A DNA stretch of 64,000 nucleotides, from positions 124,001 through 188,000 of the forward strand of contig NZ_JAHKNI010000004.1 in the NCBI RefSeq assembly GCF_018860155.1. The letters run 5' to 3'. Origin of the DNA: Nocardia albiluteola. GTDB lineage: Bacteria > Actinomycetota > Actinomycetes > Mycobacteriales > Mycobacteriaceae. Below are positions 8,179 through 16,368 of the stretch, piece after piece. Below the pieces are notes generated by a model that saw only the letters and a program-made list of their open reading frames with translations, searched no databases and was not told where the DNA came from. The position numbers and the translations under genes were made by a program. Numbering within the stretch: position 1 is the stretch's first letter; each line of letters begins with the position of its first letter.

Positions 8179-9651
8179 TCAGATCTGGCGATAGATGTCA
8201 TCCAGCCCGATGAGCAGCACATCGCCGGACTCCGCGGCCGCCTGCCGAAGCTCGTCGGTGAAACCCGCGCCCGAGTAGCAAGCGAGACCCGTCGAGGTGG
8301 TGTCGTAATGGCCAGCCTCCACCACCAGTTTCCTGATATTCCGGAGTCGTTCGAGGTGACCGATGCCCATCACCTCTTGCAACTTGCATTCGCCCAATGA
8401 CAGCAGCGGGGGCTTGCCGGTGTCGGCGGCTCCGACCACGACCACGTCGACCTCACGACCGATCTTGTTGGCGGAATCATTTATCACACCGCCACCCACC
8501 TTCACCGGCAGCTCGGCGAAGGTTTCCGAATCTGCGTGCAGCAGTGCCCATTCGCGGCAAATCTGTTCGAATCGCGGGCCGAGCGCATTGGCCGAGAACT
8601 GACGTTGGCGGGTGGGCCACACACGCCCTGCGGAGCCGGGAGCCTCCAATCGGCTCCACACCGGCCGCATCACGCTGTAGTAGAAGGTGATCAACGGTTC
8701 GGCGATCCGGTAGTACGTGCGGTTGCCGCGGAACATATCGTCTTCGTGGGCCAGGAATCCCGCATCCTCCAACACATTCAGCGGGTGCGAGATGTCCGCG
8801 GCTGGGCGTCCGATATAGCTGGCGATTCCGCCCCTGGTTGTATTGCCCTGGGCCACAGCGGCCAGCACGGCATGGTAAAGCCCGAGATCGCGGATGTCCG
8901 TTTCATCGGCCAAGAGGTACCGGGCTTCCCGGAACAGTGGGCTCTCGGGGTTCAACACCGTTCGGATCACCCAGTCATCGAAGTCGGCCATGTCTTTCGG
9001 AGCATCGTCCCGGACGAACTCACGACGATAGGCGGGCGTGCCGCCGACGACTGCATTCAGTCGAAACGCAAGTTGTGGGTCTTCGACGCGCCAAAACTTG
9101 GCGGCTTGAATGTGATCCAGCGGTCGAACCACCAATTCCAGCCCGGCTCGCCCGCGCAATGGTGCGGCGCCCGCGAGCAGCTTGCCCATGAACGACATCG
9201 CCGAGCCGCACAGCAACAACCGGGTTCGCGAGCTGGTCCGTTCTCGACGTAGCGGTGCCAGTGCCTGCTGGATGATCGATGGCAGCGCAGGATTGGCCTT
9301 GGCCAGGTACGGGAACTCGTCGATCACCACTGGGAGCGGCTGTTCACGACCAAGAAGCAACAGTGCATCGACGACCTGAAACCAGTCGGTCGGCTGCACC
9401 GGGAGGGGCGCGTTCAGATATTGAGTCAGTGCCGACCCGATCAGGCGTAAGGACTCGGCATCGGTGCTCTCGGTCGCACCGAAATAGAAGCCGCCAGTTG
9501 CCTGGCACGCGGCCCGTAGCAGGTAGGTTTTCCCTTGCCGCCGCCGCCCCGAGACCACTCCAAGGGTTGCATCAGGTTGCGTGTCGGTGACGAATCGACC
9601 GAGGGCGCCCCACTCGAAGTCTCGGTCGAACATATCCGCTGGCTTGTCCAC
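8179..9651 (-). CDS. DUF234-type AAA ATPase with intact nuclease-like motif
   Basis: 490 residues. ATPase_2 module: Walker A SGRRRQGKTYLL, Walker B LPVVIDEFPYLAK, sensor LLLCGSAMSFM; winged helix around TTRGGIASYIGRPAADISHPL; then a C-terminal DUF234 domain in which REVDVVVVG and LSLGECKLQ keep the E-x-D ... E-x-K pattern of PD-(D/E)XK nucleases. GTG 9651 has GGAAGGG upstream; an alternative is ATG seven codons in (MFDRDFEWG). A distant paralogue of the gene at 4335-5750 in the same window, but with the acidic residue retained. A near-perfect 17-bp inverted repeat sits 25 bp upstream. Biological role uncertain. Confidence 0.8.
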   Translation of the reverse strand: MDKPADMFDRDFEWGALGRFVTDTQPDATLGVVSGRRRQGKTYLLRAACQATGGFYFGATESTDAESLRLIGSALTQYLNAPLPVQPTDWFQVVDALLLLGREQPLPVVIDEFPYLAKANPALPSIIQQALAPLRRERTSSRTRLLLCGSAMSFMGKLLAGAAPLRGRAGLELVVRPLDHIQAAKFWRVEDPQLAFRLNAVVGGTPAYRREFVRDDAPKDMADFDDWVIRTVLNPESPLFREARYLLADETDIRDLGLYHAVLAAVAQGNTTRGGIASYIGRPAADISHPLNVLEDAGFLAHEDDMFRGNRTYYRIAEPLITFYYSVMRPVWSRLEAPGSAGRVWPTRQRQFSANALGPRFEQICREWALLHADSETFAELPVKVGGGVINDSANKIGREVDVVVVGAADTGKPPLLSLGECKLQEVMGIGHLERLRNIRKLVVEAGHYDTTSTGLACYSGAGFTDELRQAAAESGDVLLIGLDDIYRQI

Positions 9652-9675
9652 GCACCCTTCCTACCTGCTAGTTCT

Positions 9676-9712
9676 TTTACGAACTGTACTTCGTGGAAGT
9701 ATAGTTCGTAAA
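9676..9712. promoter_or_regulatory. 17-bp inverted repeat upstream of second DUF234 ATPase
   Basis: Arms TTTACGAACTGTACTTC (9676-9692) and GAAGTATAGTTCGTAAA (9696-9712) are separated by GTG and differ at one position. It lies 25 bp before GTG 9651 in a locally AT-rich patch. The right arm resembles 4306-4324 upstream of the other DUF234 gene. A dimeric repressor site is the simplest reading, perhaps bound by the winged helix of the ATPase itself; a hairpin is also possible. Confidence 0.6.
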
Positions 9713-9802
9713 GACTGCCGCCGAGTCGCGGATGAGCCGTCCCGGGGTCCCCAGGTGGGTCCGGTTCGGTGGACGGACCGTGCAATGTCGTCCGTGGCGC
9801 GG

Positions 9803-9859
9803 AAAAAACGTCAAATAAGCAGAGGCCCAGGCGAGAGATTCGTCTCTGGCCTGGGCCTC
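9803..9859 (-). terminator. Intrinsic terminator downstream of alcohol dehydrogenase gene
   Basis: Stem GAGGCCCAGG (9822-9831) / CCTGGGCCTC (9850-9859) with an inner AGAGA/TCTCT stem capped by four bases. Read on the minus strand, the hairpin is followed by a T-rich stretch ending TTTTTT (complement of 9803-9808). It lies 3' of the leftward ADH gene. A closely related GGCCCAGGC hairpin follows tRNA-His at 21377-21412. Confidence 0.65.
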
Positions 9860-10024
9860 GCAGGGTCCCCGATGTCTCGGTATAAGAACCGCGAAATTCT
9901 GGTCGGTGGGCAGCAGATCGTGATCCGGTCGGTCGGGACCGTTGCGCGCTGAGCGCGGTGGTCCGATGAGTGAGCCGCACGGATGAGAATGGTCCGCCGC
10001 GGCCCCCGGACCACGGGGTGTCGG

Positions 10025-11068
10025 TCAGATGGTGGCCGTGTCGATGACGAAGCGGTAGCGAACGTCCGAGTTTTCGACGCGTTCGTATGCCTCGTTGATC
10101 CGGCTCGCCTCGATCAGTTCGATCTCCGCGCCCAGGCCGTGCTCGGCGCAGAAGTCGAGCATCTCCTGGGTCTCGGCGATGCCGCCGATCGCGGAGCCGG
10201 CGAGGATCTTGGAGCCCCCGAGCAGCGAGAACAGGTTCAGTGAGATGGGCTCCTCGGGGGCGCCCACATTCACCAGCGCGCCGCCGGTCTTCAACAGGCT
10301 CAGGTATGCGCCGAAGTTCAGCGGCGCGGACACCGTGGAGAGGATGACGTCGAAGGAACCGGCCAGCTCCTTGAACGTTTCCGGATCGCTGGTGGCGTAG
10401 TAGTGGTCGGCGCCCAGCTTCAGGCCGTCGTCCTTCTTACGCAGTGACTGAGACAGGACGGTGACCTCCGCGCCGAGAGCGTGGGCGATCTTGACGGCCA
10501 TGTGGCCCAGGCCACCCAGGCCGATCACGGCGACCTGTTTGCCGGGGCCGGCGCCCCAGTGCTTGAGCGGGGAATACGTGGTGATGCCTGCGCACAGGAG
10601 CGGTGCGGCCACGTCGAGGGGCAGGCCCTCGGGGATGCGGACGGTGAAGGCGTCGGCAACGACGATCTTCTGCGAGTAGCCGCCGTAGGTGGGCTCGCCG
10701 TCCTTGCCGACGCCGTTGTACGTCGCTACGTTTCCCCGCACGCAGTGCTGCTCCTGGCCGTTGCGGCACGCCTCGCACACGCGGCAGGAGTCGACCATGC
10801 AGCCGACGCCGACGCGGTCGCCGACCTTGAACTTGGTCACGGCCGAACCGACAGCCTCGACGATGCCGGCGATTTCGTGCCCCGGGACCATCGGGAAGAT
10901 GGCCTCGCCCCAGCCCGCACGGGCCTGGTGGATGTCGGAGTGGCAGATCCCCGCGAACTTGATGTCGATCAGGACGTCGTGCTCGCCGACCGTGCGGCGC
11001 TCGATAGTGGTGCGCTCCAGTGGAGCCTTGGCGCTGGGCGCGGCATATGCGGCAACAGTGGTGGTCAT
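10025..11068 (-). CDS. Zinc-dependent NAD(P) alcohol dehydrogenase (AdhC / cinnamyl-alcohol type)
   Basis: 347 residues. Catalytic zinc motif [15 protein letters not shown] and GHEIAGIV; structural zinc cysteines in [20 protein letters not shown]; Rossmann [12 protein letters not shown]-terminal [12 protein letters not shown] typical of the AdhC/CAD group. It reduces or oxidises aldehydes and primary alcohols with NADP(H). ATG 11068 is chosen because homologues begin near [10 protein letters not shown]; the 43 upstream codons run through the promoter. It diverges from an MmyB-type regulator 118 bp away, its probable controller. A hairpin terminator follows at 9803-9859. Confidence 0.9.
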   Translation of the reverse strand: MTTTVAAYAAPSAKAPLERTTIERRTVGEHDVLIDIKFAGICHSDIHQARAGWGEAIFPMVPGHEIAGIVEAVGSAVTKFKVGDRVGVGCMVDSCRVCEACRNGQEQHCVRGNVATYNGVGKDGEPTYGGYSQKIVVADAFTVRIPEGLPLDVAAPLLCAGITTYSPLKHWGAGPGKQVAVIGLGGLGHMAVKIAHALGAEVTVLSQSLRKKDDGLKLGADHYYATSDPETFKELAGSFDVILSTVSAPLNFGAYLSLLKTGGALVNVGAPEEPISLNLFSLLGGSKILAGSAIGGIAETQEMLDFCAEHGLGAEIELIEASRINEAYERVENSDVRYRFVIDTATI

Positions 11069-11158
11069 GGTGTCCAGCGTCCGCGACGAACCGGCACTCG
11101 CCCAGCCCACCGCTTTACGTACGTCCAGTGGTCCTACTACCGACAGGATCAGGCTCGT

Positions 11159-11170
11159 GGTCGTACGACC
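11159..11170. promoter_or_regulatory. Palindrome in the ADH / HTH divergent promoter
   Basis: Perfect 12-bp palindrome GGTCGTACGACC, 17 bp before the regulator start and between the two divergent genes. A second, shorter ACGTACGT palindrome lies nearer the ADH start. Candidate operator for the adjacent regulator; inference only. Confidence 0.35.
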
Positions 11171-11186
11171 GGGAATACTGGAGAAC

Positions 11187-12113
11187 ATGAGCGACAACCC
11201 CGTCCCGGACGACGCTCGGGCCGGCCGTTCCGACGGCCTGGACCAGCGTGCCGAGCTCAGCGAGTTCCTGCGTACGCGCCGGGCCCGGCTGGACCCGGCC
11301 GATGTGGGGATTCCCTGGCATGGGCGGCACCGGCGGGTGCCGGGTCTGCGGCGCGAGGAACTGGCGCAGCTGGCGGGGGTCTCGGTGGCTTACTACACAC
11401 GGCTGGAGCAGGGCAACGGGCGCAATGTGTCGGCGGAGGTGCTCGACTCGATCGCGCGCGCTCTGCGGCTGACCGACGCCGAGCACGCGCACCTCACTCA
11501 TCTCGCCAAGCCGAAACAGCTGCGGCGCAAGTATCGGACGCCCAAGCGGCAGCAGGTGCGGGTTACGCTGCAGCAACTGCTGGAGTCGATGGACGGGATG
11601 CCCGCGTATGTGGCCGGGGCGCGGTCGGAGATTCTCGCGTGGAACCGCATGGCGGCGGCGCTCTTCGGTGACTGGGGGCAGTTGCCACCCGCTGAACGCA
11701 ACTGGGCGCGGCTGACATTTCTTTCTCCCGACTATCAGCGGCTGTTCCTCGACTGGGATTCCAAGGCGTCCGACATGGTCAGCTACCTGCGGATGTATGC
11801 GGGCCAGCACCCGGACGATCCGGATCTGTCGGCGCTGGTGGGGGAGTTGTCGGTCAAGAGCGAGGAATTCCGGCGGCTGTGGGCCACGCACGACGTGAAG
11901 GAGAAGGGGCACGGCCTCAAGCGGATGCGGCACCCTCTGGTCGGCGAGCTGACGCTGGCGTACGAGACGCTGTACCTGCCGGACGACACGGAGCAGTATC
12001 TGTGCCTCTACCACGCCGAACCGGGCTCGCCGTCGGCCGAGGCCCTGTGTCTCCTGGCCAGCTGGGGCACGGACGCCGCTCAGGCCCCCACCGAATCAAC
12101 CCGTCCTTCGTGA
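11187..12113 (+). CDS. XRE-family regulator with MmyB-like ligand domain
   Basis: 308 residues. An N-terminal helix-turn-helix ([30 protein letters not shown], ~45-80) is followed by an MmyB-type PAS-like domain ([27 protein letters not shown] ... [25 protein letters not shown]), the combination common in actinobacterial regulators next to the oxidoreductase they control. Members can bind fatty acids. ATG 11187 has CTGGAG upstream. Divergent from the ADH gene, so local control is likely. Confidence 0.85.
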   Translation: MSDNPVPDDARAGRSDGLDQRAELSEFLRTRRARLDPADVGIPWHGRHRRVPGLRREELAQLAGVSVAYYTRLEQGNGRNVSAEVLDSIARALRLTDAEHAHLTHLAKPKQLRRKYRTPKRQQVRVTLQQLLESMDGMPAYVAGARSEILAWNRMAAALFGDWGQLPPAERNWARLTFLSPDYQRLFLDWDSKASDMVSYLRMYAGQHPDDPDLSALVGELSVKSEEFRRLWATHDVKEKGHGLKRMRHPLVGELTLAYETLYLPDDTEQYLCLYHAEPGSPSAEALCLLASWGTDAAQAPTESTRPS

Positions 12114-12261
12114 GGCTTTTCATCTGGCCGCGATACGCACTCGCCGATGGGATGAGGAGTGGGATATCCCCGTTCTGGACTATGGGCATGCGGTGACGGC
12201 GGATGAGATCGATAGCACTGTGCGCGAAGCGATCACCAACACCGAAGCTGATGCTGGATGA
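12112..12261 (+). pseudogene. Possible antitoxin-like remnant upstream of truncated vapC
   Basis: An open frame reading [13 protein letters not shown] ... EIDSTVREAITNTEADAG, with no ATG and only a late GTG at 12193. Its stop overlaps the ATG of the PIN-domain fragment (ATGA), the junction expected of an antitoxin-toxin pair. The 5' end appears lost; the family is not recognisable. Confidence 0.35.
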
Positions 12262-12386
12262 TCGTGATCGGCGACACTTCGGGTCTGGTCGCCGCTTTCA
12301 ACTCCGCGGATCCCGAACATGTCGGCGCGCGTGCGGCGCTGCAGCAGGCCGCGCTGACCATCGTCTCACCGCTGGTTGCCCGATGA
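12258..12386 (+). pseudogene. Truncated VapC-like PIN-domain toxin remnant
   Basis: 42 codons reading MIVIGDTSGLVAAFNSADPE then a helix and TIVSPLVAR before a TGA. This is the first third of a VapC ribonuclease: the first catalytic Asp in IGDTSGL is present and the SPLV strand leads up to where AELDYL is expected, but the other acidic residues are gone. Upstream overlap with an antitoxin-like frame supports a dead vapBC locus. Confidence 0.6.
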
Positions 12387-12395
12387 TCTCTAGCT

Positions 12396-12752
12396 CTAGA
12401 AGATCGCGATCGCGGTGATCGTGTGGACGATGCACGCGAACAGCGGCCCGGCGACCATGGCGGGTTCTCGACGCTGGGCTCCGATCGCGGCGTCCGCGGC
12501 TTGTGCGATCGCGGCGACGACCAGAACGAGGGCGCCTACCGTGCTGTGTGGGAAGAAGGGCACCGCCCCGGCGAGGATTCCCAGCGGTACCGCTCTGGCC
12601 GCATACACCCGCGCGTAGAGGTGCTCTCCCGCAGTGGGATTCGCTTCCCGGCTCATGGCCGACGGGCGCACCGCCGACGCAACGGCGAATCCGACACCGA
12701 TCAGCGAGAACACGCCGTTCAACACGGTCAGAACGATCATCCCGGCGCTCAC
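12396..12752 (-). CDS. DUF4267-like small membrane protein
   Basis: 118 residues, four hydrophobic segments (VLTVLNGVFSLIGVGFAVAS, YAARAVPLGILAGAVPFF, VGALVLVVAAIAQAADAAIG, GPLFACIVHTITAIAIF) with a conserved-looking YARVYAAR motif between spans 1 and 2. GTG 12752 overlaps the aldo-keto reductase stop as GTGA, so the two are translationally coupled; ATG 12740 is an alternative. Probably a membrane partner in the same operon; function unknown. Confidence 0.65.
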   Translation of the reverse strand: MSAGMIVLTVLNGVFSLIGVGFAVASAVRPSAMSREANPTAGEHLYARVYAARAVPLGILAGAVPFFPHSTVGALVLVVAAIAQAADAAIGAQRREPAMVAGPLFACIVHTITAIAIF

Positions 12753-13573
12753 GCGCCCTCCCGGGTGCCCTCGGCTTCTCGGTAGGCGCCCGCCGCGATG
12801 TTCTCCTCGAGGTGTTCGACACTGCTGGTGCCCGCGATCACGACGGTGACAGGGGAGCGATCGAGCAGCCACGCGAGCCGGGTTTGATCGGCTGTCAGGC
12901 CTTTTGCGGTCGGAGGGGTGTCGGTCGCGCCGTAGCCGCGTGGACCCCACGCCAGGTAGGGAATACCGTGCTCTGTGCAGAACTCCAGCGTCGGTGTGTC
13001 TTTCTGGTTGCCGTAGCTGAACATGTTCGACACGCTGGCGATGGGTCCGCGGGCGTGTGCGCGGCGGAGTTGGTCGAGCGTGACGTTGGATAGTCCGACG
13101 TGCTCGATCCGGCCTTCGGCTCGCATCGCGAGCATGGTGTCGAAGGCGCTGTCGAAGCTCACGCCGTCGTAGGTGTCGTCCTCGTTCATCCATCGCAGGT
13201 GCGTGAGCGGGATGGTGTCCACGCCGAGCACCGTCCGGTCGCGGTCGTTGCCCGCCCGCAACTGCTCGGCGCTGTAGTCCGGCTGGGGTGGCTCGCCGTT
13301 GTAGGTCGCGCGCGCGCCGGCCTTGGTCGCCAGCACGAGGTCGGCCGGGTAGGGCCGCAATGCTTCGGCGATGAACCGGTTGACGACGTCGTTGCCGTAG
13401 TACCAGGCGGTGTCGACCACGCGGACACCGAGTTCGATCGACCTGCGCAGCACCGCCGAGACAGCTTCGGTATCGGTCGGCGTACGCAGCTGCATGGCTC
13501 CGAATCCCATGCGGGGCACCGTCTTTCCCGCGAGGGAGATCATCCCTGCGGCTGTCGCATCAATTGCCATCAT
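12749..13573 (-). CDS. Aldo/keto reductase
   Basis: 274 residues, TIM-barrel AKR: RMGFGAMQLR start, catalytic Asp and Tyr in DTAWYYG, Lys in ATKAG, the His position in LTHLRW, and C-terminal cofactor loop VVIAGTSSVEHLEENIAA. It reduces carbonyl substrates with NADPH; the family resembles pyridoxal or oxidoreductase-type AKRs next to TetR genes. Diverges from a TetR regulator with repeated operator-like sites between them and overlaps the downstream membrane gene. Confidence 0.9.
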   Translation of the reverse strand: MMAIDATAAGMISLAGKTVPRMGFGAMQLRTPTDTEAVSAVLRRSIELGVRVVDTAWYYGNDVVNRFIAEALRPYPADLVLATKAGARATYNGEPPQPDYSAEQLRAGNDRDRTVLGVDTIPLTHLRWMNEDDTYDGVSFDSAFDTMLAMRAEGRIEHVGLSNVTLDQLRRAHARGPIASVSNMFSYGNQKDTPTLEFCTEHGIPYLAWGPRGYGATDTPPTAKGLTADQTRLAWLLDRSPVTVVIAGTSSVEHLEENIAAGAYREAEGTREGA

Positions 13574-13640
13574 GCTCTCGATTCGCTCAGATCTGGTCGG
13601 CCGCGTTGTCGAGGTCCGCTGCTTCGGGGCACGAACACGA

Positions 13641-13707
13641 AGTCAGTATTCAATACTGTTAGACTGTATCAAATTTGGGATGAGATTCAATACAGTTGAG
13701 CTGTATC
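13641..13707. promoter_or_regulatory. Two repeated operator-like dyads between AKR and TetR genes
   Basis: AATACTGTTAGACTGTATC (13652-13670) and AATACAGTTGAGCTGTATC (13689-13707) are related 19-mers, each an inverted repeat of the form ATAC-N-G / C-N-GTAT, 37 bp apart. CAGTATT-C-AATACTG is a perfect palindrome overlapping the first. Their position in the divergent promoter, 17 bp before the TetR start, fits binding by that TetR protein. Confidence 0.65.
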
Positions 13708-13723
13708 GGAGTTTGGGGTGTAG

Positions 13724-14380
13724 ATGACAAGCGAGCAACCACGCCGGGCCTACAACTCCGAGCGCCGCCGCGAAGCGGCGCTCCGCAACCGTGCTGCTGT
13801 CCTGCTCGCATGCCGAGAGCTGCTGTTTCGCGACGGTTACCACGCCACGACCATCCGGGGTGTGGCCGAGTGCGCGGGCGTCTCGACCGAAACGGTGTAC
13901 AAGACCTTCGGTAGCAAGACGAGCATGGTCAAGGCCCTGTGGGACATGACACTGGCCGGAGACGACGAACCGGTGCCGATGGCCGACCGCCCCCAGACAC
14001 AGCAGATCCGGCACACCGCGGAACCACGCGAAAAGCTCCGGCTCTACGCCGCCTACGTTCGTGGGATCCACGAACGGGTCGCGCAGCTGTGGACCGTGTT
14101 GACTCAGGCCGGGCCGGAGATCGGCGAGGTGCTGGAGATCGGGGAGCAGGAACGGCTCACCGCGGTCACCGCGTTCGTCGCGCACCTCGAGGAAGCCGGC
14201 GTGCTGGTTCAGGACACGGATCCGAGACTCATGGCAGACGCGCTCTGGGCACTGGCCGGGCCGCAGCTCTATACCCAGCTCACCGTAGAACGGGGCTGGC
14301 TACCCGGCATCTACGAGGATTGGCTCGCCGCCACTCTCATCGCCACCCTCCTGTCCCCTGCGCCCTACGGGCAACATTGA
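13724..14380 (+). CDS. TetR/AcrR family regulator
   Basis: 218 residues. N-terminal HTH: RNRAAVLLACRELLFRDGYHATTIRGVAECAGVSTETVYKTFGSKTSMV (about residues 20-70), followed by an all-helical ligand domain (LRLYAAYVRGIHERVAQLWTVL, ADALWALAGPQLYTQLTVERGW). GGGGTG lies upstream of ATG 13724. It probably represses itself and the divergent aldo-keto reductase operon through the repeated dyads in the shared promoter. Confidence 0.9.
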   Translation: MTSEQPRRAYNSERRREAALRNRAAVLLACRELLFRDGYHATTIRGVAECAGVSTETVYKTFGSKTSMVKALWDMTLAGDDEPVPMADRPQTQQIRHTAEPREKLRLYAAYVRGIHERVAQLWTVLTQAGPEIGEVLEIGEQERLTAVTAFVAHLEEAGVLVQDTDPRLMADALWALAGPQLYTQLTVERGWLPGIYEDWLAATLIATLLSPAPYGQH

Positions 14381-14409
14381 GGGGAACGACGTCCGCAACA
14401 CGAACGCTG

Positions 14410-14529
14410 TGGAAGGCGTAGCGGTGCGGGTTCGCCGGGCCAGTCGGGCGCGATCGGGGCGTATCCGGCGGCGCGGAAGCGTTCGACCCAGGGTTCCCGG
14501 CTGGTGGCGTAGACGAAGCTGCACACGAG
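14410..14529 (-). pseudogene. Alpha/beta hydrolase N-terminal remnant
   Basis: From GTG 14529 the minus strand reads VCSFVYATSREPWVERFRAA then GYAPIAPDWPGEP, which matches the cap-proximal N-terminal region of epoxide-hydrolase-like alpha/beta hydrolases (the family's FRAAGYxPxAPxWPG). The frame degenerates afterwards (APLRLPQR). No nucleophile region remains. Together with the LysR fragment alongside it suggests a deleted divergent gene pair. Confidence 0.45.
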
Positions 14530-14560
14530 GCCGCTCGGCGCAGTGAGGCGAAGGGGGTCT

Positions 14561-14626
14561 GTGGATCTGGATTTGCGCCTGCTGCGCTACTTCGTGACTG
14601 TCGCTGATGAGCGGCGGTCGGCTGCT
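14561..14626 (+). pseudogene. LysR-type regulator N-terminal remnant
   Basis: GTG 14561 opens VDLDLRLLRYFVTVADERRS, the unmistakable first helix of LysR HTH proteins (LRLLRYFVTVADE), but the sequence after ~22 codons (AAGARQPPCAGRKSP) is not LysR and the HTH is missing. A truncated, inactive remnant divergent to the hydrolase fragment. Confidence 0.55.
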
Positions 14627-14667
14627 GGAGCGCGACAGCCGCCATGCGCGGGCCGAAAGTCGCCGCG

Positions 14668-15049
14668 CTATTCGGATTTCCAGGTGACCAGATCGAAGTC
14701 GTTGCCCTCGGGGTCGGCGAAGGTGGTGTACTGGGCCTTTGGCAGCTTGGTCTCGTTGAGCGCCTTGGCGCCCAGCCCGGTCAGCCGCTCGATTTCCTGG
14801 GCGTACTGCTCTGTGATCAGGATCGGGCGGAGCGTGTTGTTCACGGCCTCGAGCTCGGGGACCGGGTGGAAGATCAGTCGGGGCCGCTCGCTGGGGCAGT
14901 GGCGTCGACAGCCATGTCGCCGGTGACCGCACCCGGGCTGACCGGGCGACCCAGGACCTTTCCCCAAAAGTCCGCGAGGGAAACGGGGTCGACGCAATCG
15001 AAGTTCAACGCCGCGAATTCCAGACTGACCGCGGGGGCAGATGCGTTCA
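14668..15049 (-). pseudogene. VOC/glyoxalase-like protein, frameshifted
   Basis: ATG 15049, with AAAGGAAC upstream, opens MNASAPAVSLEFAALNFD then CVDPVSLADFWGKVLGRP and hits a stop after SGPD. The next frame continues with RPRLIFHPVPELE ... EIERLTGLGAKALNETKLP and FADPEGNDFDLVTWKSE. One missing base near 14897 (GCCACTGCCCC where GCCACTGACCCC is expected) explains the break. The intact paralogue at 19467-19841 shares DPxxLAxFWGKVL, RPVSPGA, EIERLTGLGAK and FADPEGN. Could be a sequencing error rather than a true mutation. Confidence 0.75.
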
Positions 15050-15142
15050 TGGACTGTTCCTTTCGATGGAGGCCGCCGTCGCGGCCGGCTGGTTACACCG
15101 TCGTCGGTCCCCGTGCCGGAGGGTCAACAGCGGCGCTGGAGC

Positions 15143-15173
15143 TTGACCCTCCCCTTGGGGGAGGGCACATACT
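15143..15173 (+). promoter_or_regulatory. MerR-type promoter (19-bp spacer) of the merR gene
   Basis: -35 TTGACC (15143-15148) and -10 CATACT (15168-15173) are separated by exactly 19 bp, the over-long spacing characteristic of MerR-activated promoters. The spacer holds a dyad CCCTCCC ... GGGAGGG. Transcription would start at about 15180, the A of the gene's ATG, implying a leaderless mRNA. Confidence 0.7.
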
Positions 15174-15179
15174 GGGCCG

Positions 15180-16004
15180 ATGCCTGCCGCGCTGACCATC
15201 GGCGACTTCTCCCGCGCCACCCACCTGAGCGTCAAGACACTGCGCCACTACCACGGTGTCGGGCTGCTGTCACCCGCCGAGGTGGACGCGGATACCGGAT
15301 ATCGCTGGTACACAACCGAACAGATCCCCACGGCCCAGGTCATCCGCCGTTTCCGGAACTTGAACATGCCGCTGGACCACATTCGAGCCGTGCTCACGGC
15401 TCCCGACCTGCGGACCCGAAACGAACTCATCGCCGCGCACCTCGCCAGCCTCGAACAGAACCTGGCTCGTACGCAGTCCGCGGTGGCGTCGTTACGCGAT
15501 CTGCTCGCGGGCCCGTCCGACTCCGCGCCCGTGCGCCACCGCCGCGTGGGTGCGAGGATGACCGCGGCTGTCACCGCGGTCGTCACGATGGCCGACCTGC
15601 CGCCCTGGTACCTGGGTGCGCTGGGCGAACTGCACGCCACCCTCGGAGCCAAGGGTCTAGCTGCCACCGGCCCGGCGGGCGGGATCTTCGCCGGTGAGCT
15701 GTTCACCGAAGAGTACGGGCAGGCAACGGTTTTCGTCCCGACTGAGACCGAGGTTCCGCGGCTCGGGCGGATCGAGTCGCTCGTCGTTCCGGCCGCCGAA
15801 CTCGCGGTGATCGAGCATCCCGGCTCCCTGGCCGATGTCGACCGCGCCTACGGCAGGCTGGCCGCCTACGTGGCCGACCACGAACTGCACCTGGACGGAC
15901 CGATCCGCGAGTACTACCTCGTCGACCGCCAGGTGACCGCAGACGAGAAGCAGTGGCGGACCGAAGTCTGCTGGCCGATCTTCAGCACCGGCGCGACCTC
16001 CTGA
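15180..16004 (+). CDS. MerR family regulator with GyrI/BmrR-like effector domain
   Basis: 274 residues. Winged-helix DNA-binding domain at 5-75 (TIGDFSRATHLSVKTLRHYHGVGLLSP, TGYRWYTTEQIPTAQVIRRF), a dimerisation helix (~80-115), then a C-terminal GyrI-like effector domain (~125-270; EYGQATVFVPTETEVPRLGRI, REYYLVDRQVTADEKQWRTEVCWPI). Resembles BmrR/TipA-type multidrug sensors. It sits divergent to the broken VOC gene and behind a classic 19-bp-spacer promoter, so autoregulation is likely. The intact VOC paralogue at 19.5 kb has a similar TTGACCCTCCC sequence upstream. Confidence 0.9.
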   Translation: MPAALTIGDFSRATHLSVKTLRHYHGVGLLSPAEVDADTGYRWYTTEQIPTAQVIRRFRNLNMPLDHIRAVLTAPDLRTRNELIAAHLASLEQNLARTQSAVASLRDLLAGPSDSAPVRHRRVGARMTAAVTAVVTMADLPPWYLGALGELHATLGAKGLAATGPAGGIFAGELFTEEYGQATVFVPTETEVPRLGRIESLVVPAAELAVIEHPGSLADVDRAYGRLAAYVADHELHLDGPIREYYLVDRQVTADEKQWRTEVCWPIFSTGATS

Positions 16005-16110
16005 ACGGGCAGGGCCCCGGCTATTGCGTAATGGGAAAACTTCCCTCCCAAGGAGTCACCGGTCCCTCGAACTCGGTGGTGTGATCAAGGTGAGGCGGCC
16101 GGAGAAGGTG

Positions 16111-16368
16111 TCATAGCTGTAGCCCGAGACTCGGATGCGACCCGAAGCCGTTGGGGAGCGTGCTCGCCGTGTCATCCGAGCGCACGTCGAGCTCCACCGT
16201 GCGCAGATCGAGCCCTTCGCTGTCGGCGAGGGCGCGCAGTTCCCGGCCGTGCTCGTCCCCGGGATCGAGCATGCTCGCGTAGCCGGTGTGCCCGGCCTGG
16301 GCCAGCCGGCGCGCGGTCAGGTTGCCGATCCCGGTCGCGGCGCCGGTGACGAGGACGGTCGAGGTCAT
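16111..16368 (-). pseudogene. Truncated short-chain dehydrogenase
   Basis: 85 codons: MTSTVLVTGAATGIGNLTARRLAQAG carries the SDR nucleotide-binding TGxxxGIG, and the next strand reaches VELDVRSDD. The sequence then ends in an unrelated TLPNGFGSHPSLGLQL tail, without the NNAG and YxxxK regions, so no active SDR is possible. Its ATG overlaps the monooxygenase stop (ATGA). In the neighbouring frame, RVSGYSYDTFSGRLTLITPP runs on to a stop at ~16066, which looks like the end of a different lost gene fused at a deletion. Confidence 0.7.

Noticed and set aside
9822-9960. tRNA or small RNA after the GGCCCAGG hairpin
   Set aside because: No cloverleaf or T-arm sequence; the hairpin plus T-run on the minus strand fits a terminator for the ADH gene.
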